DNA of 64,000 nt from Xanthomonas rydalmerensis (GCF_033170385.1 NZ_CP126170.1:62001-126000); one strand, 5' to 3'. Shown: positions 8,109 through 18,720, numbered from the stretch's first letter. Notes: generated from the sequence alone by a model not told the origin. Program-made: numbers and translations.

Positions 8109-9767
8109 TCAGAACGTCCCACGCTGCACGAACGGCACCTGCGCGTAGAGCCGGCGCTCGCCGCCGCGCGGGTCGTGCGCCAGGCGGCTGTCGGTGTCGA
8201 ACAACAGGGTTTCGCGCTGGACCAGCGAATACGGTTCCCAGCGCGGCAGGCCGGCGTGGTTGGGGTCGCCATGGCGGGCGAAGGCCAGCAACGCTGCGCT
8301 CATCGCATCGGCCATGCGCTGCGCGTCGGCACCATCGCCGGTGCGCGACCCGGATTGGTGGATGTTGTCGAACACCAGCGGGATGTCCAGGGTGTGGAAG
8401 GCGCCGAACTTGCCGCCGTCCAGCGGCGAGCCCCAGTCCAGCTGGTAGACCCAGGTCGGCGCGCCCTGCCGCGCGCGCGCCTCGGCTTCCTCCACCGCCC
8501 CGCGCCAGGAGCGGCCGGCGGTGGTCGCGGCGAAGAACACCTCGCTCGGCGTGTAGTGCGGATACAGCCGCCGGTATTCGGCGATCACCACCTGCGGCGA
8601 CAGGTCCACGAACTGCTCCTGCGCCAGCTTGTCCGGCAAGGCATCCCAGCTCAGCGCGAAGTTGGCCGGATCGTGGCCGAGGAAGGCGCGGGTCTCGTCA
8701 TGGGTGTTGCCGATCACCATCGGGATGCGCGCCGATTGCGGCGGCGCGTCCGGCCAGAACGGATGCCGGTGCAGCACCTGCGCATCCAGCACCGGGCCCA
8801 GGTACAGCGCGGTGGTCTCGGCGCGCGACGGGTCGGGCGTGCGCGTGGCCTCGAGCACGCGCTGTAGCGGCAGCGTGCGCAGCGTGTCCAGCTGCGAGGG
8901 CTTCAGCTGCAGGGCCTGCAGCAGCAACTGCGCGCGCTGGCTGGCGGCGCGCGGCCCGGCGGCGGTGACCTGCTGCCCGCTCATGGTCCAGGCGCGGTGG
9001 AACAGGCCCTGCGCGGCCGGCATCGCCATCAGCGTGGCGATCTTGGCGCCACCGCCGGACTGGCCGAACACGGTGACGTTGCCGGCATCGCCGCCGAACT
9101 CGGCCGCGTGCGCGCGCACCCACTGCAATGCCTGCACCAGGTCGAGCTGGCCGACGTTGCCCGAGGCGGCATAGGCGTCGCCGCCGAACGGCGCCAGGTA
9201 CAGATAGCCGAACGCGTTGAGGCGGTGATTGACGCTGACCACCACCACGTCGCCGCGCTGGCACAGGCGCACGCCGTCGTACAGCGGGTCGCTGCCGGAG
9301 CCGTTGTTGTAGGCGCCGCCGTGGATGTAGAACAGGATCGGGCGCCGCGCGCCGTCGCGCAGGCCCGCGGTCCAGACGTTGAGGAACAGGCAGTCCTCGC
9401 TGACCGGCTCGGACCCGCCGCGCTGCGGCGCCGACGCGGCATAGGCGCTGCAGTCGCGCACGCCGTGCCACGGCTGTTCCTGCAACGCCGGCTGGAAGCG
9501 CCGCGGCGCGGTGTCGGCGCCGTAGGGAATGCCCTTGAACACGCACACGCCCTGATCGCGCACACCGCGGATGCGGCCGCTGCGGGTGCGTGCCAGCGGC
9601 GCCGCCGGCGTCGACAGCGCCGCGGTCGCCAGGCCCGGCAGCGCGCCGCTCAAGACCAGGGCGCCGAGCGCGCCGTCGCGCAGGAAGCGGCGGCGGCCAT
9701 GGTCGTCGGGGATCGCCGCGTCGGGCGCGGCAGGGGGCGGGGCGGGCAGGCGAGGGCGGGCGGTCAT
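8109..9767 (-). CDS. Type B carboxylesterase, Tat-exported
   Basis: The 552-residue alpha/beta hydrolase has a twin-arginine signal at residues 24-50 (GRRRFLRDG, then a hydrophobic run). The mature part starts with TRSGRIRGV and has the oxyanion motif HGGAY (149-153) and the EDCLFLNVW block. The nucleophile elbow GQSGGG puts serine at 237. The acid and histidine regions are present near NTHDETRAFLG and GAFHTLDIPLVFDN. Length is normal for the family. It precedes a second secreted esterase on the same strand with a 145-bp gap, next to the uronate-catabolism genes. A role in removing ester groups from pectin or hemicellulose is plausible but inferred from context only. Confidence 0.88.
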   Translation of the reverse strand: MTARPRLPAPPPAAPDAAIPDDHGRRRFLRDGALGALVLSGALPGLATAALSTPAAPLARTRSGRIRGVRDQGVCVFKGIPYGADTAPRRFQPALQEQPWHGVRDCSAYAASAPQRGGSEPVSEDCLFLNVWTAGLRDGARRPILFYIHGGAYNNGSGSDPLYDGVRLCQRGDVVVVSVNHRLNAFGYLYLAPFGGDAYAASGNVGQLDLVQALQWVRAHAAEFGGDAGNVTVFGQSGGGAKIATLMAMPAAQGLFHRAWTMSGQQVTAAGPRAASQRAQLLLQALQLKPSQLDTLRTLPLQRVLEATRTPDPSRAETTALYLGPVLDAQVLHRHPFWPDAPPQSARIPMVIGNTHDETRAFLGHDPANFALSWDALPDKLAQEQFVDLSPQVVIAEYRRLYPHYTPSEVFFAATTAGRSWRGAVEEAEARARQGAPTWVYQLDWGSPLDGGKFGAFHTLDIPLVFDNIHQSGSRTGDGADAQRMADAMSAALLAFARHGDPNHAGLPRWEPYSLVQRETLLFDTDSRLAHDPRGGERRLYAQVPFVQRGTF

Positions 9768-9912
9768 GCGTGGATGGGGTCCTGGCTAGGCGATCGGAGA
9801 CGTGGAAGGAGTGGCAAGCGGCAGCGGGTGTGACTGCCGGCGACCCCGCCGCGTGATGGGTGTGGGCGGGCCGGGCATCGCCGCGTGGTGGAGGCGGTGC
9901 CCACGGCGAGGC

Positions 9913-11016
9913 TCACGGCGTGCCTGCCGGTGGCGCGATCGGCGCGCGAGCACCCGGATCGTCCTGCACGTTGCGCATCCAGCTCAGCGCCAGTTGCGGC
10001 CACGCCGCCAACGGCAGGCCGGCAATACCGCGGGTGCCGAAGCCATGGCCGCCGTGCGCGAACAGGTGCAGCTCGGCCGGCACCCCGGCCTGGCGCAGCG
10101 CCTGGTAGAACAGCAGGCTGTTCTCCTCCGGCACCACCCGGTCGTCCTGCGCGTGCACCAGGAAGGTCGGCGGCATGCCGGCGTGCACGCGGTTCTGCAG
10201 CGAGTAGGTGGCCATGGTCGCCGGGTCGGGGTGGCGGCCGAGCAGGCGTAGCCGCGAGCCGGTGTGCGCCGCGGTGCCGCTGCCCATGTCGATGACCGGG
10301 TACAGCAACAATAGGAAGTCCGGCCGCGCGCTGACCCGGTCGATCGCATCGCGGGCCGGGTACACCGGGTCGTCGTAGCGGGTGCCGAGGCTGGCGGCGA
10401 CGTGACCGCCGGCGGAGAAGCCGATCGCGCCGATGCGGTGCGGGTCCACCCCGTAGTCGGCGGCATGTGCGCGGATCAGGCGCAGCGCGCGTTGCGCGTC
10501 GGCCAGCGGCTGGTCGCGCGCCGTAGCGCCATCGGCGGCGGCGTCGGGAAGCCGGTACCGCAGCACAAACAGGGTGATGCCGGCCTGTTCGGCGAAGATA
10601 GGCACCAACGCGGTGCCTTCCTTGTCCAGCACCACGCGCGCATAGCCGCCGCCCGGGGCAACCAGCAGGGCGCTGCCGTTCGGCGTCTTCGGCCGGTACA
10701 CCACCAGGTAGGGCTGGTAGCGACCGCTGAGCGCGCGATCGGGCAGGGCCGGGTCGTCGCTGCGCTCGACCAAGTGCGGTTGATCGGGACCAGCCGTCGA
10801 TCCCGGCGCCGGACCTGGCCACAGCGGCAGCCGCGCCGCCAGCTCGGCGGCGCTCTCGCTGGCCGGCCGCTCGGCCGCCGCGGCCGTGCCGAGGGCACCC
10901 AGCAGCAGGCCCAGCGCCGCCAGCACGGCGATGCACGGACGGGACCGATGCCTGCCGCGGCGCGGGGACAACGGTTCGGCGGGGCGCAGACGGGTGGGGA
11001 GCAGCAGGGCCGACAT
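9913..11016 (-). CDS. Alpha/beta hydrolase, acetyl-xylan-esterase-like
   Basis: The 367-residue product has an N-terminal signal sequence (hydrophobic VLAALGLLLGALGTAAAA ending near residue 48). The fold motifs are PGGGY (121-125, oxyanion hole), GFSAGGH with nucleophile Ser201, HAQDDRVVP with the acid, and HGGHGFG with the catalytic histidine. This arrangement matches the carbohydrate acetyl-esterase-like group often annotated as endo-xylanase-like hydrolase. The ATG at 11016 is chosen because GGAGAT lies about 8 bases upstream and a signal peptide follows directly; longer frames run into the tandem repeats. It diverges from the hydratase gene. The putative operator at 11336-11354 lies between the two genes, so both may be co-regulated. 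Confidence 0.85.
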   Translation of the reverse strand: MSALLLPTRLRPAEPLSPRRGRHRSRPCIAVLAALGLLLGALGTAAAAERPASESAAELAARLPLWPGPAPGSTAGPDQPHLVERSDDPALPDRALSGRYQPYLVVYRPKTPNGSALLVAPGGGYARVVLDKEGTALVPIFAEQAGITLFVLRYRLPDAAADGATARDQPLADAQRALRLIRAHAADYGVDPHRIGAIGFSAGGHVAASLGTRYDDPVYPARDAIDRVSARPDFLLLLYPVIDMGSGTAAHTGSRLRLLGRHPDPATMATYSLQNRVHAGMPPTFLVHAQDDRVVPEENSLLFYQALRQAGVPAELHLFAHGGHGFGTRGIAGLPLAAWPQLALSWMRNVQDDPGARAPIAPPAGTP

Positions 11017-11119
11017 CGTCGAGATCTCCGTCGTGGATGGAAGAAACCCGCGTGGCGCGTGACCGACGAGGGCGGTGGCCCCAGTGTGCGCGTGGCCTGC
11101 GCCAACGCATGACGCTGTG

Positions 11120-11312
<193 letters not shown>

Positions 11313-11335
11313 CTCTTTGCCGCACCGCACATTGC

Positions 11336-11354
11336 CAATGACACCGGTTTACCA
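11336..11354. promoter_or_regulatory. Putative LacI-family operator, copy 1
   Basis: The 19-bp sequence CAATGACACCGGTTTACCA is repeated exactly at 16950-16968 upstream of kduI. It is a partial palindrome centred on CG (ACCGGT core), as expected for LacI-family regulators, one of which is encoded at 15247. It lies 67 bases before the hydratase start and between divergent genes. The regulator-site match is inferred. Confidence 0.7.
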
Positions 11355-11420
11355 TATACAACGGCGCAACGCGCTGTCGATGCGCGGCGCAGCAATTCCC
11401 CGACCCCCATCCTTGCGGAG

Positions 11421-12245
11421 ATGCCCTTGAGCCTTCCTTCCGGCCCGTCGCAGACGCCACCGCCCGCGTTGGCCGACATCGCGGCCCGCTTCGTCCAGGC
11501 CCGTCGCCAGGGCCGCGCGCTGCCTGATTTCCCCGGCGTCATCCCGGACGATCTGGAGACCGCCTATCGCGTGCAGGACCTGGCGATCGCGCAATGGCCG
11601 GACCGCGTGGTCGGCTGGAAGGTCGGCTACATCGCCCCCGAGCGCCGCGACCACTCCGGAGACGAGCGTCTGCTGGGCCCGATCTTCGCCGCTGCGCTGT
11701 GGAATGCTACCGGTGGAACAGCGGACATCCCGGTGTTCGACGGCGGCTTCGGCGCGGTCGAGGCCGAGTACGTGCTGCGTCTGGATGCGGACGTGCCGGC
11801 CGACCAACTGGACTGGACCGCGGAACAGGCAGCGCAGGTCCCGTCCACGCTGTTCATCGGCGTGGAAGTGGCCAGCAGCCCGCTGGCCACGATCAACCAG
11901 CTGGGGCCGCGCGTGGTGATCTCCGATTTCGGCAACAACAACGGCCTGCTGCTGGGGCCGCAGGTGCCGGACTGGAGCACGCTGGACGAGACCGCGCTGC
12001 GCGCCGAAACCTGGATCGAGGGGCAGTGCGTGGGCAGCGGCGGCGCCACCCTGCTGCCGGGCGGCCTGCGCGCGGCGTTCGCGTTCGCGCTGGCGCGTTC
12101 GGCCAGGCGCGGGCGGCCGCTGCGCCGCGGCGAGCTGATCGCCACCGGCAACGCCACCGGCATCCACGACATCGCCATCGGCCAGCAGGCGACGATCCGC
12201 TTCGACGGCTACGGCGAACTTCACTGCAGGGCGGTCGCGGCCTAG
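11421..12245 (+). CDS. 2-keto-4-pentenoate hydratase / FAH-superfamily protein
   Basis: This 274-residue protein of the MhpD-like branch of the fumarylacetoacetate hydrolase superfamily shows the block VVGWKVGYI, the metal-binding EAEYVLRL segment (acidic residues of the FAH fold), and GATLLPGG followed by RGRPLRRGELIATGNATG and a final QQATIRFDGYGE. The family hydrates or decarboxylates 2-keto-enoic acids. Here the gene opens a group with TRAP transporter genes and shares an operator sequence with kduI, so a keto-deoxy-acid derived from uronates is a plausible substrate. GGAG directly abuts ATG 11421; TTG 11427 would have better ribosome-site spacing (6 bases) and is an alternative start. 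Confidence 0.8.
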   Translation: MPLSLPSGPSQTPPPALADIAARFVQARRQGRALPDFPGVIPDDLETAYRVQDLAIAQWPDRVVGWKVGYIAPERRDHSGDERLLGPIFAAALWNATGGTADIPVFDGGFGAVEAEYVLRLDADVPADQLDWTAEQAAQVPSTLFIGVEVASSPLATINQLGPRVVISDFGNNNGLLLGPQVPDWSTLDETALRAETWIEGQCVGSGGATLLPGGLRAAFAFALARSARRGRPLRRGELIATGNATGIHDIAIGQQATIRFDGYGELHCRAVAA

Positions 12246-12279
12246 GCTGCGACGGCAATGACGCGCGGGAGGGCGCAGC

Positions 12280-13275
12280 ATGATCACTCGTAGACGATTC
12301 CTGGGCGCGGGCCTGACCGCGGCGGCCGCGGCCGGCGTGCCGCTGGGCGCGCTGGCGCAACGCGGCCAGACGCGCCTGCTCACCGCCACCGACGTGCACG
12401 TGGCCGACTACCCCACCGTGGAGGCGGTGCGCTGGTTCGGGCAGACCCTGGAGCAGAAGAGCGGCGGCCGCCTGCGCCTGCGCCAGTACCACTCCGGCCA
12501 GCTCGGCCGCGAGGCCGAGGCGATCGACATGGCGCGCTTCGGCGCCATCGACATCACCCGCGTGTACTCCGGCGCGCTGAACAACGCCTTCCCGCTGACC
12601 CAGGCGCTGTGCCTGCCGTACGTGTTCGACTCGGTGGCGCACCTGCGCCGCGCGATCGACGGCCATGTCGGCGACAGCATCCTGCGCAGCTTCGAACAGC
12701 GCGACCTGGTCGGGCTGGCGATCTACGACTCCGGCGCGCGCTGCTTCTACAACACCAAGCATCCGCTGCGGCAGCCCAAGGACCTGCACGGGCTCAAGCT
12801 ACGCGTGGCGTCCTCGGACATCTTCCTCAAGCTGATGCGCATGCTCGGCGCCAACCCGACGCCGATGTCGCTGGGCGAGACCTTCTCGGCGATGGAGACG
12901 CACATGATCGACGGTGCCGAGAACAACATGCGCAGCTTCCAGTCCAGTCGCCACTTCGAGGCCGCGCACTACTGGTCGCAAAGCGATCACTCCTACGCGC
13001 CGGACGTGCTGGTGATGTCCAGGCGCAGCTTCGACGCGCTGGCGCCGGACGAGCGCGCGCTGGTGCTGGAGACCGCGCGGCAATCGGTGACGGTGATGCG
13101 CCGGCTGTGGGACGCCTCCGAGGCGCAGGCGCGGCAGCAGGTGATCGACTACGGCGTGGCCATCAACGAGGTGGACATGCCCGCCTTCCGCAAGGCCGCC
13201 GCGCCGCTGCTGGCCGAGTACCGGCAGCAGCCGGAGATCGAAGCCCTGTACCGCCGCATCCGCGATTTCGCCTGA
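12280..13275 (+). CDS. dctP: TRAP transporter substrate-binding protein (DctP family)
   Basis: This 331-residue periplasmic binding protein has a Tat-type leader MITRRRFLGAGLTAAAA and cleavage near residue 27. Typical DctP features include the early GGRLRLRQYHSGQLG, the conserved GARCFYNTKHPLRQPKDLHGLKLRV, with the Arg that binds the ligand carboxylate, and LGETFSAMETHMIDGAENN. It precedes the small and large membrane subunits with gaps of a few bases, forming a complete TRAP system. DctP proteins near kdu genes usually bind hexuronates or their unsaturated derivatives, which is the inference here. Confidence 0.9.
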   Translation: MITRRRFLGAGLTAAAAAGVPLGALAQRGQTRLLTATDVHVADYPTVEAVRWFGQTLEQKSGGRLRLRQYHSGQLGREAEAIDMARFGAIDITRVYSGALNNAFPLTQALCLPYVFDSVAHLRRAIDGHVGDSILRSFEQRDLVGLAIYDSGARCFYNTKHPLRQPKDLHGLKLRVASSDIFLKLMRMLGANPTPMSLGETFSAMETHMIDGAENNMRSFQSSRHFEAAHYWSQSDHSYAPDVLVMSRRSFDALAPDERALVLETARQSVTVMRRLWDASEAQARQQVIDYGVAINEVDMPAFRKAAAPLLAEYRQQPEIEALYRRIRDFA

Positions 13276-13279
13276 GTCC

Positions 13280-13804
13280 ATGCCGATGACCGACCACGAC
13301 CCCGCCCTCCCGGTGCCGCCGTTGCAGCGGCTGCTGGACCGCATCGCCAACCTCGCCATCGGCATCGCCGCCGCGGCCCTGCTCGGGCTGGTGGTGGTGC
13401 AGGGCTGGCAGGTGTTCACCCGCTACGTGCTCAACGACTCGCCGAGCTGGACCGAGCCGGTGACGCTGCTGCTGCTGAGCACGGCGATGAGCCTGGGCGC
13501 GGCCGCCGGCGTGCACACGCGCCGCCACTTCGGCTTCTTCCTGCTGGCCGAGACGCTGCACGCCACCCTGCGCCGCGTCATCGACCTGCTGCGCCCGCTG
13601 CTGGTGGCCGCCATCGGCGCAGTCATCGCGTGGTGGGGCGCGGTGCTGCTGCTGGACGGCCTGGACATCAAGATCGCCGGCGCGCAGATGCCGCAGAGCA
13701 TCAACTACCTGCCGCTGTCCATCGGCGGCGCGCTGATGAGCGTGTTCGCGCTGTACCAGGCCTGGCGGGTGCTGCGCCCGGGCACCACCATGGGGAGGAA
13801 CTGA
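13280..13804 (+). CDS. dctQ: TRAP transporter small membrane subunit (DctQ family)
   Basis: The 174-residue protein has four transmembrane helices (about residues 18-38, 58-75, 95-115, 138-158) and the family pattern VFTRYVLNDSPSWTEPVTLLLLS. The start lies 4 bases after the dctP stop and its own stop is 2 bases before dctM, so the three genes form one translational unit. DctQ pairs with DctM to form the sodium-driven permease. Confidence 0.9.
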   Translation: MPMTDHDPALPVPPLQRLLDRIANLAIGIAAAALLGLVVVQGWQVFTRYVLNDSPSWTEPVTLLLLSTAMSLGAAAGVHTRRHFGFFLLAETLHATLRRVIDLLRPLLVAAIGAVIAWWGAVLLLDGLDIKIAGAQMPQSINYLPLSIGGALMSVFALYQAWRVLRPGTTMGRN

Positions 13805-13806
13805 GC

Positions 13807-15090
13807 ATGGCCATCGCCATCCTGTTGGGATTGTTCGTGGTGCTGCTGCTGATCGGCGTGCCGGTGGCGTACGCGCTGGGCACGGCGGCGCTGGCCACGC
13901 TGCTGTACCTGGACCTGCCGGCGGTGGTGCTGGTGCAGCAGATCTCCGCCGGCAGCGGCTCGGCGTCGCTGATCGCGATCCCGTTGTTCATCTTCGCCGG
14001 CGAGCTGATGCTGCGCGGCGGCATCTCCGACCGCCTGATCGCGCTGGCCTCCTCGCTGGTCGGGCGCATGCGCGGCGGCCTGGGCCAGGTCAGCGTGCTG
14101 TCCTCGCTGTTCTTCGGCGGCGTGTCCGGCTCGGCCATCGCCGACGTCTCGGCGGTCGGCGGCACCATGATTCCGCAGATGATCAACCGCGGCTACGACC
14201 GCGACTACGCGGTCAACGTGAGCATGACCGCGGCGCTGGTGGCGCTGCTGGTGCCGCCTTCGCACAACCTGATCCTGTTCTCGGCCGCGGCCGGTGGCGG
14301 CCTGTCGATCGCCGACCTGTTCGCCGCCGGCATCGTCCCGGCGCTGCTGATGACCGCGGCGATGATGCTCACCGGCTACGCGGTGGCGCGCTCGCGCGGC
14401 TACGGCACCGAGGCGTTCCCGGGCTGGCGCGCGGTGGCGCTGCGCCTGGTCGGCGCGCTGCCGGGCCTGGGCCTGGTCGCGCTGATCTTCGTCGGTATCC
14501 GCGCCGGCATCTTCACCGCGGTGGAGAGCGCGGCGATCGCGGTGGTGTACGCACTGCTGGTCACCGCGCTGCTGTATCGGCAGTTGCGCTGGGCCGAGTT
14601 CTTCGCCGCGGTGACGCACGCCGCGCGCACCACCGGCGTGATCCTGTTCGTGATCGCCACCGCGGCGGTGTTCGGCTGGCTGCTGGCCTACCTGCAGGTG
14701 CCGGCGGCGGCGGTGCACTTCCTGCAGTCCATCGCCCACAGCCAGCACACCGTGCTGCTGATGATCGTGGTGATGCTGCTGCTGCTGGGCATGTTCATGG
14801 ACCTGGCGCCGAAGATCCTGATCTGCACGCCGATCTTCCTGCCGGTGGCCAAGGCCTACGGCATCGACCCGATCCATTTCGGCCTGGTGATGGTGCTGGC
14901 CGGCGGCATCGGCCTGATCACCCCGCCGGTGGGCTCGGTGCTGTTCATCGGCACCTCGATCGGGCAGATCACCGTCGCCCAGAGCATGCGCACCATCTGG
15001 CCGTTCTGGCTGGCGGCGCTGTGCGTGCTGCTGATCGTGGCGTTCTTCCCGGAACTGTCGCTGTGGCTGCCGCGCGCGCTGCGCGCCTGA
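13807..15090 (+). CDS. dctM: TRAP transporter large permease subunit (DctM family)
   Basis: The product has 427 residues with about 11-12 hydrophobic helices. Recognisable DctM blocks are PLFIFAGELMLRGGISDRLI, LFFGGVSGSAIADVSAVG, MIPQMINRGYDRDYA, VPPSHNLILF and the C-terminal GMFMDLAPKILICTPIFLPV and GLITPPVGSVLFIG. The ATG at 13807 sits directly after dctQ with GGAGG at 13794-13798. Length is normal for the family. It completes the dctPQM transporter of the uronate island. Confidence 0.93.
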   Translation: MAIAILLGLFVVLLLIGVPVAYALGTAALATLLYLDLPAVVLVQQISAGSGSASLIAIPLFIFAGELMLRGGISDRLIALASSLVGRMRGGLGQVSVLSSLFFGGVSGSAIADVSAVGGTMIPQMINRGYDRDYAVNVSMTAALVALLVPPSHNLILFSAAAGGGLSIADLFAAGIVPALLMTAAMMLTGYAVARSRGYGTEAFPGWRAVALRLVGALPGLGLVALIFVGIRAGIFTAVESAAIAVVYALLVTALLYRQLRWAEFFAAVTHAARTTGVILFVIATAAVFGWLLAYLQVPAAAVHFLQSIAHSQHTVLLMIVVMLLLLGMFMDLAPKILICTPIFLPVAKAYGIDPIHFGLVMVLAGGIGLITPPVGSVLFIGTSIGQITVAQSMRTIWPFWLAALCVLLIVAFFPELSLWLPRALRA

Positions 15091-15170
15091 GCCGGCCCGG
15101 CGGCGCCGGTTCGCGCCAGGCGGCTGACCGCGGGCCGTGCACGCCGATCGCCGCTGCCGGCGCAGGCCCA

Positions 15171-15201
15171 CGGGTCCCGGGTCCCGGGTCCCGGGTCCCG
15201 G
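15171..15201. repeat. Short heptamer array CGGGTCC
   Basis: Four units of CGGGTCC plus a partial unit lie between dctM and the LacI gene. Its period and form match the CGACTCC/CGATTCC array at 11184-11312. Confidence 0.85.
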
Positions 15202-15246
15202 CATGGTGCGCCTACACCGCTTGCGTGACCGTACGCTGGAGCGAGC

Positions 15247-16350
15247 ATGACACCCAGTAGAATCCCCTTTCTTTCGTCCGGTCTTCCGTCCATGGCGCCG
15301 AACAAGCCCCGTCCCGCCGATGCTCCCGCTTCCGCCCACGGCAAGGCCGCGACGATCAACGACATCGCGCGCCTGTCCGGGGTGTCGAAGAAGACCGTGT
15401 CGCGGATCATCAACAACTCCCCGCTGGTGCGCAAAGACACCCGCGAGAAGGTCGAGGCGCTGATGCGCGAGGTCGGCTACGCGCCGGACCCGCTGGCGCG
15501 CGGACTGGCGTTCCGCCGCTCGTTCCTGATCGGCATGGTCTACGACAACCCCACCGCGCAGTACATCGTGGACATGCAGTATGGCGCGCTGGACGCGCTG
15601 CGCGGTTCCAGCTTTGAGTTGGTGGTGCACCCGTGCGACAGCCGCAGTCCCGGCTACATCGAGGGCGTGCGCCGCTTCGTGCAGCAGCAGAAGCTGCACG
15701 GAGTGATCCTGGTGCCGCGCGCCTCCGAGGACCAGGCGCTGGCCGACATGCTCGCCGGCATCGGCGTGCGCTACACCCGTATCGCCTCGCTGCCGCTGGA
15801 CGACACCTCGCAGATGGTGGTCACCCACGACCGCGACGGCGCCGCCGAGGCCGCCGACTACCTGCTGTCGCTGGGCCACCGCGACATCGCCCTGATCACC
15901 GGCCCCAGCGCCTACCGCTCCGCGCACGAGCGCACCGCCGGCTTCATCGACGCGCTGACCCGGCGCGGCATCGAACTGCCGCCGGCGCGCATCGTCGAGG
16001 CCGGCTACACCTTCGAATCGGGCGTGGCCGCGGCGGAGAAGCTGCTGCTGGGCAAGCAGCGCCCCAGCGCGATCTTCACCGGCAACGACGAAATGGCCGC
16101 CGGCGTGTACAAGGTCGCGCTGCGCGCCAACATCAACATCCCGCGCCAGCTCTCGATCATCGGCTACGACGACAGCCCGCTGGCCTCGCGGCTGTGGCCG
16201 TCGCTGACCTCGGTGCGCCGCCACACCCGCGACACCGGCCGCACCGCCGCGGCGATGCTGATCCAGCCCGAGGGCACGCCGTCGCTGGCGGTGGCCAGCG
16301 TGCGCCCGCACCTGATCGTGCGCGACTCCTGCCAGCCGCCGGAAGACTGA
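15247..16350 (+). CDS. LacI-family transcriptional regulator of the uronate island
   Basis: This 367-residue regulator has the N-terminal helix-turn-helix TINDIARLSGVSKKTVSRIINNS at residues 36-58, the YAPDPLARGL hinge, and a periplasmic-binding-protein-like effector domain with IALITGPSAYRSAHERTAGFIDAL, SAIFTGNDEMAAGVYKVA and LSIIGYDDSPLASRLWPSLTSV. ATG 15247 has GGAG 5 bases upstream; ATG 15292 would remove a 15-residue basic tail and is possible. Its place between the TRAP genes and kduI, and the twin CG-centred operators at 11336 and 16950, make it the likely repressor of the island. A keto-deoxy-uronate inducer is an inference. Confidence 0.9.
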   Translation: MTPSRIPFLSSGLPSMAPNKPRPADAPASAHGKAATINDIARLSGVSKKTVSRIINNSPLVRKDTREKVEALMREVGYAPDPLARGLAFRRSFLIGMVYDNPTAQYIVDMQYGALDALRGSSFELVVHPCDSRSPGYIEGVRRFVQQQKLHGVILVPRASEDQALADMLAGIGVRYTRIASLPLDDTSQMVVTHDRDGAAEAADYLLSLGHRDIALITGPSAYRSAHERTAGFIDALTRRGIELPPARIVEAGYTFESGVAAAEKLLLGKQRPSAIFTGNDEMAAGVYKVALRANINIPRQLSIIGYDDSPLASRLWPSLTSVRRHTRDTGRTAAAMLIQPEGTPSLAVASVRPHLIVRDSCQPPED

Positions 16351-16474
16351 GCACGGCGCGGCGGGTGTAGACTGCCCGCCGACCGCGCGGACACCGCTCC
16401 GCCCATCGAAGGCCCGCTCCGTTCCGGCACCGCCCGGGCGGATCCACGCGGCCTTCCTGCGAGGAGCCTTCGCC

Positions 16475-16864
16475 ATGTCGTCCCCTGTCCCTGCCGCCAC
16501 CGCGGTCCGTTTCGGCCGCCTGGCGCCGACCGTGCCCGTCGCCGAGATCGCCCGCGCCGTCGCCTTCTACACGGAACGGCTAGGGTTCCGCAGCGTGTTC
16601 CAGAACGGCAGCCCGGTCGGCTTCGTGATCCTGAAGAAGGACGACGCCGAATTGCACCTGACCCTGCGCCCCGGCCACCGCGGCAACACCAGCAACGTCG
16701 CCCATCTGCTGGTCGACGACGCGGCGGCGCTGCACGACCACCTGCAGACCCAGGGCGTGCGCATCATCAAGGCGATCCGCGATGCCGACTTCGGCCTGCG
16801 CTGCTTCGTCTTCGCCGACCCCGACGGCAACCGCATCGACGTCGGCCAGCCCCTGTCGCGTTGA
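16475..16864 (+). CDS. Glyoxalase/bleomycin-resistance (VOC) superfamily protein
   Basis: The 129-residue single-domain protein has the two VOC beta-alpha-beta-beta-beta modules. The first reads LAPTVPVAEIARAVAFYTERLGFRSVFQ and includes ELHLTL; the second includes VAHLLVDDAAALHDHL and ends FVFADPDGNRIDVGQPL, where Asp/Asn-Arg-Ile near the C terminus is typical. Such proteins act as small dioxygenases, isomerases or drug-binding proteins; sequence alone does not choose. It sits between the LacI gene and kduI, but the operator and promoter of kduI lie after it, so it may form its own unit. Confidence 0.8.
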   Translation: MSSPVPAATAVRFGRLAPTVPVAEIARAVAFYTERLGFRSVFQNGSPVGFVILKKDDAELHLTLRPGHRGNTSNVAHLLVDDAAALHDHLQTQGVRIIKAIRDADFGLRCFVFADPDGNRIDVGQPLSR

Positions 16865-16949
16865 GCCGCTGAGCCGCTGCGCCGCCCCGCGGCGCAGTGC
16901 TGTCCATCCCCAATCCCGAATCCCCAATCCCCGCCCTTCGTGCACTGCG

Positions 16950-17885
<936 letters not shown>

Positions 17886-17948
17886 GCCGTCGTCCGCGCC
17901 GTGCCCCGCCACCGTCCCCGCCGTCCGCATCCTCTAGGAGCCCCCGCA

Positions 17949-18704
17949 ATGACCCATCCGTTCAGTCTCGAAGGCAAGGTCGCCCTGGTCACCGGCGCCA
18001 ACACCGGCCTCGGCCAAGGCATCGCCGTGGCCCTGGCGCAGGCCGGCGCCGACATCGCCGCCGCCGGCATCCAGGCGCCGACCGAGACCGAGGCCAAGGT
18101 CACCGCACTGGGCCGGCGCTTCCTCGCCATCGAGGCCAACCTGATCAGCATCGAGCCGGTGCAGCGCATCCTCGACGAGACCCTGGCCGGCCTCGGCCGC
18201 CTCGACATCCTGGTCAACAATGCGGGCCTGATCCGCCGCGCCGACGCGGTGGACTTCAGCGAGCAGGACTGGGACGACGTCATGAACGTCAACATCAAGT
18301 CCGCCTTCTTCATGTGCCAGGCCGCCGGCCGCCACTTCATCGCCCAGGGCAGCGGCAAGATCATCAACATCGCCTCGATGCTGTCGTTCCAGGGCGGCAT
18401 CCGCGTGCCGTCCTACACCGCCAGCAAGTCCGGCATCGCCGGCATCACCCGCCTGCTGGCCAACGAGTGGGGCGCCAAGGGCGTCAACATCAACGCCATC
18501 GCCCCCGGCTACATGGCCACCGACAACACTGCGCAGTTGCGTGCCGACGCCGCGCGCAACCAGGCGATCCTGGACCGCATCCCGGCCGGCCGCTGGGGCG
18601 TGCCGGAAGACCTGGGCGGTACCGCGGTGTTCCTGGCCAGCAGCGCCTCAGACTACGTCAACGGCACCGTGATCCCGGTCGACGGCGGCTGGCTCGCCCG
18701 CTAA
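17949..18704 (+). CDS. kduD: 2-dehydro-3-deoxy-D-gluconate 5-dehydrogenase
   Basis: The 251-residue classical short-chain dehydrogenase reduces 2,5-diketo-3-deoxygluconate to 2-keto-3-deoxygluconate. The NAD-binding TGANTGLGQG occupies residues 15-24, NNAG is at 90-93, the catalytic Ser lies in NIASM (about 143), Tyr156 and Lys160 sit in YTASK, and the tail is VDGGWLAR. The start at 17949 follows AGGAG by 8 bases. It lies 63 bases after kduI, giving the two consecutive steps of pectin uronate catabolism. Confidence 0.95.
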   Translation: MTHPFSLEGKVALVTGANTGLGQGIAVALAQAGADIAAAGIQAPTETEAKVTALGRRFLAIEANLISIEPVQRILDETLAGLGRLDILVNNAGLIRRADAVDFSEQDWDDVMNVNIKSAFFMCQAAGRHFIAQGSGKIINIASMLSFQGGIRVPSYTASKSGIAGITRLLANEWGAKGVNINAIAPGYMATDNTAQLRADAARNQAILDRIPAGRWGVPEDLGGTAVFLASSASDYVNGTVIPVDGGWLAR

Positions 18705-18720
18705 GCAGAGCGCGTGGCCT